Shown in pieces: positions 63,943-64,000 of a stretch of DNA of 64,000 bases (within the stretch, counting starts at the first letter, position 1; each line of letters starts with the position of its first letter). Both the position numbers and the translations under genes were made by a program. The notes below the pieces were generated by a model. It was not told the DNA's origin. It worked only from the letters and a program-made list of their open reading frames with translations, and did no database searches. The stretch is from Mangrovimonas sp. TPBH4 (GTDB taxonomy: Bacteria > Bacteroidota > Bacteroidia > Flavobacteriales > Flavobacteriaceae), in assembly GCF_001280505.1 (NCBI RefSeq), contig NZ_LBIO01000055.1:157890-221889 (forward strand). Reading direction: 5' to 3'.

Positions 63943-64000
63943 CGATGAAGAGTTTGATCCTGGCTCAGGATGAACGCTAGCGGCAGGCCTAACACATTGG
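63943..64000 (+). rRNA. 16S ribosomal RNA, 5' end only
   Basis: The conserved AGAGTTTGATCCTGGCTCAG begins at 63950, the equivalent of E. coli position 8, so the mature 5' end is near 63943. The next bases, ATGAACGCTAGCGGCAGGCC, are usual for Bacteroidetes. The gene runs off the window, so most of the rRNA operon is not seen. Confidence 0.97.

Noticed and set aside
1..64000. CRISPR arrays, tRNA genes, integrases and prophage
   Set aside because: No regularly spaced direct repeats, cloverleaf-like segments or mobility genes were recognised on either strand.

Overview
The window is chromosomal DNA of a gliding, probably marine, member of the Flavobacteriaceae (Bacteroidetes). The evidence is internal. 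There are gldB and gldC gliding genes, a SusC/SusD pair, a secreted protease with a C-terminal type IX (Por) sorting domain, many short-tailed lipoprotein signals, Bacteroidetes-type promoters (TTG or TTTG, 17-21 bp, TAnnTTTG), a DnaG of the flavobacterial type, and the first bases of a 16S rRNA gene at the right edge.

Layout. 1-15.1 kb is mostly housekeeping: a truncated DUF3857 protein, a MazG-like pyrophosphohydrolase, aroA, queA, rlmN, a polyprenyl diphosphate synthase, an ECF sigma factor with an anti-sigma-like membrane protein and an outer-membrane barrel protein, dnaG, an orphan NarL-type response regulator, nadE, gldB-gldC and a DUF4230 protein. 15.1-32.1 kb is the most interesting part. 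It holds a TetR regulator followed by a long same-strand run: paaE-A-B-C-D, a VOC protein, paaG-H-I-J-Z-F-Y, then a lipoyl E2 acyltransferase, a branched-chain-type aminotransferase and a fused alpha/beta E1 dehydrogenase. An 18-bp palindrome lies at the presumed transcription start of paaE and recurs almost unchanged in front of the E2 gene, so both blocks look like one regulon. No phenylacetate-CoA ligase (paaK) is present. The aminotransferase plus E1/E2 could make phenylacetyl-CoA directly from phenylalanine through phenylpyruvate and feed it into the ring-epoxidation pathway. PaaZ carries an extra C-terminal DinB-like domain, and three spacers of the paa operon carry hairpins placed 7-8 nt before the start codon.

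32.1-53.8 kb is again general: a SulP anion transporter, small lipoproteins, a Cys-rich DUF5522 miniprotein, an HExxH membrane protein, a PLP deaminase-like enzyme, a LysM glucosaminidase, hemL, two Spy-like periplasmic proteins, an M49-like zinc hydrolase, a large metzincin-type lipoprotein, a diheme cytochrome-like lipoprotein, lysS, a Pmp3-like miniprotein, lipB, a nucleoid-associated protein, a large lipoprotein and rnhB. 53.9-63.4 kb holds a SusC-SusD-lipoprotein operon, a T9SS-secreted subtilase whose usual catalytic Asp reads as Glu, and a putative porin. 63.4-64.0 kb is the rRNA operon leader with two near-identical tandem promoters and the 5' end of 16S rRNA.

No CRISPR array, insertion sequence, prophage or tRNA gene was seen. 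Family assignments come from reading the protein sequences and have not been checked by database search.
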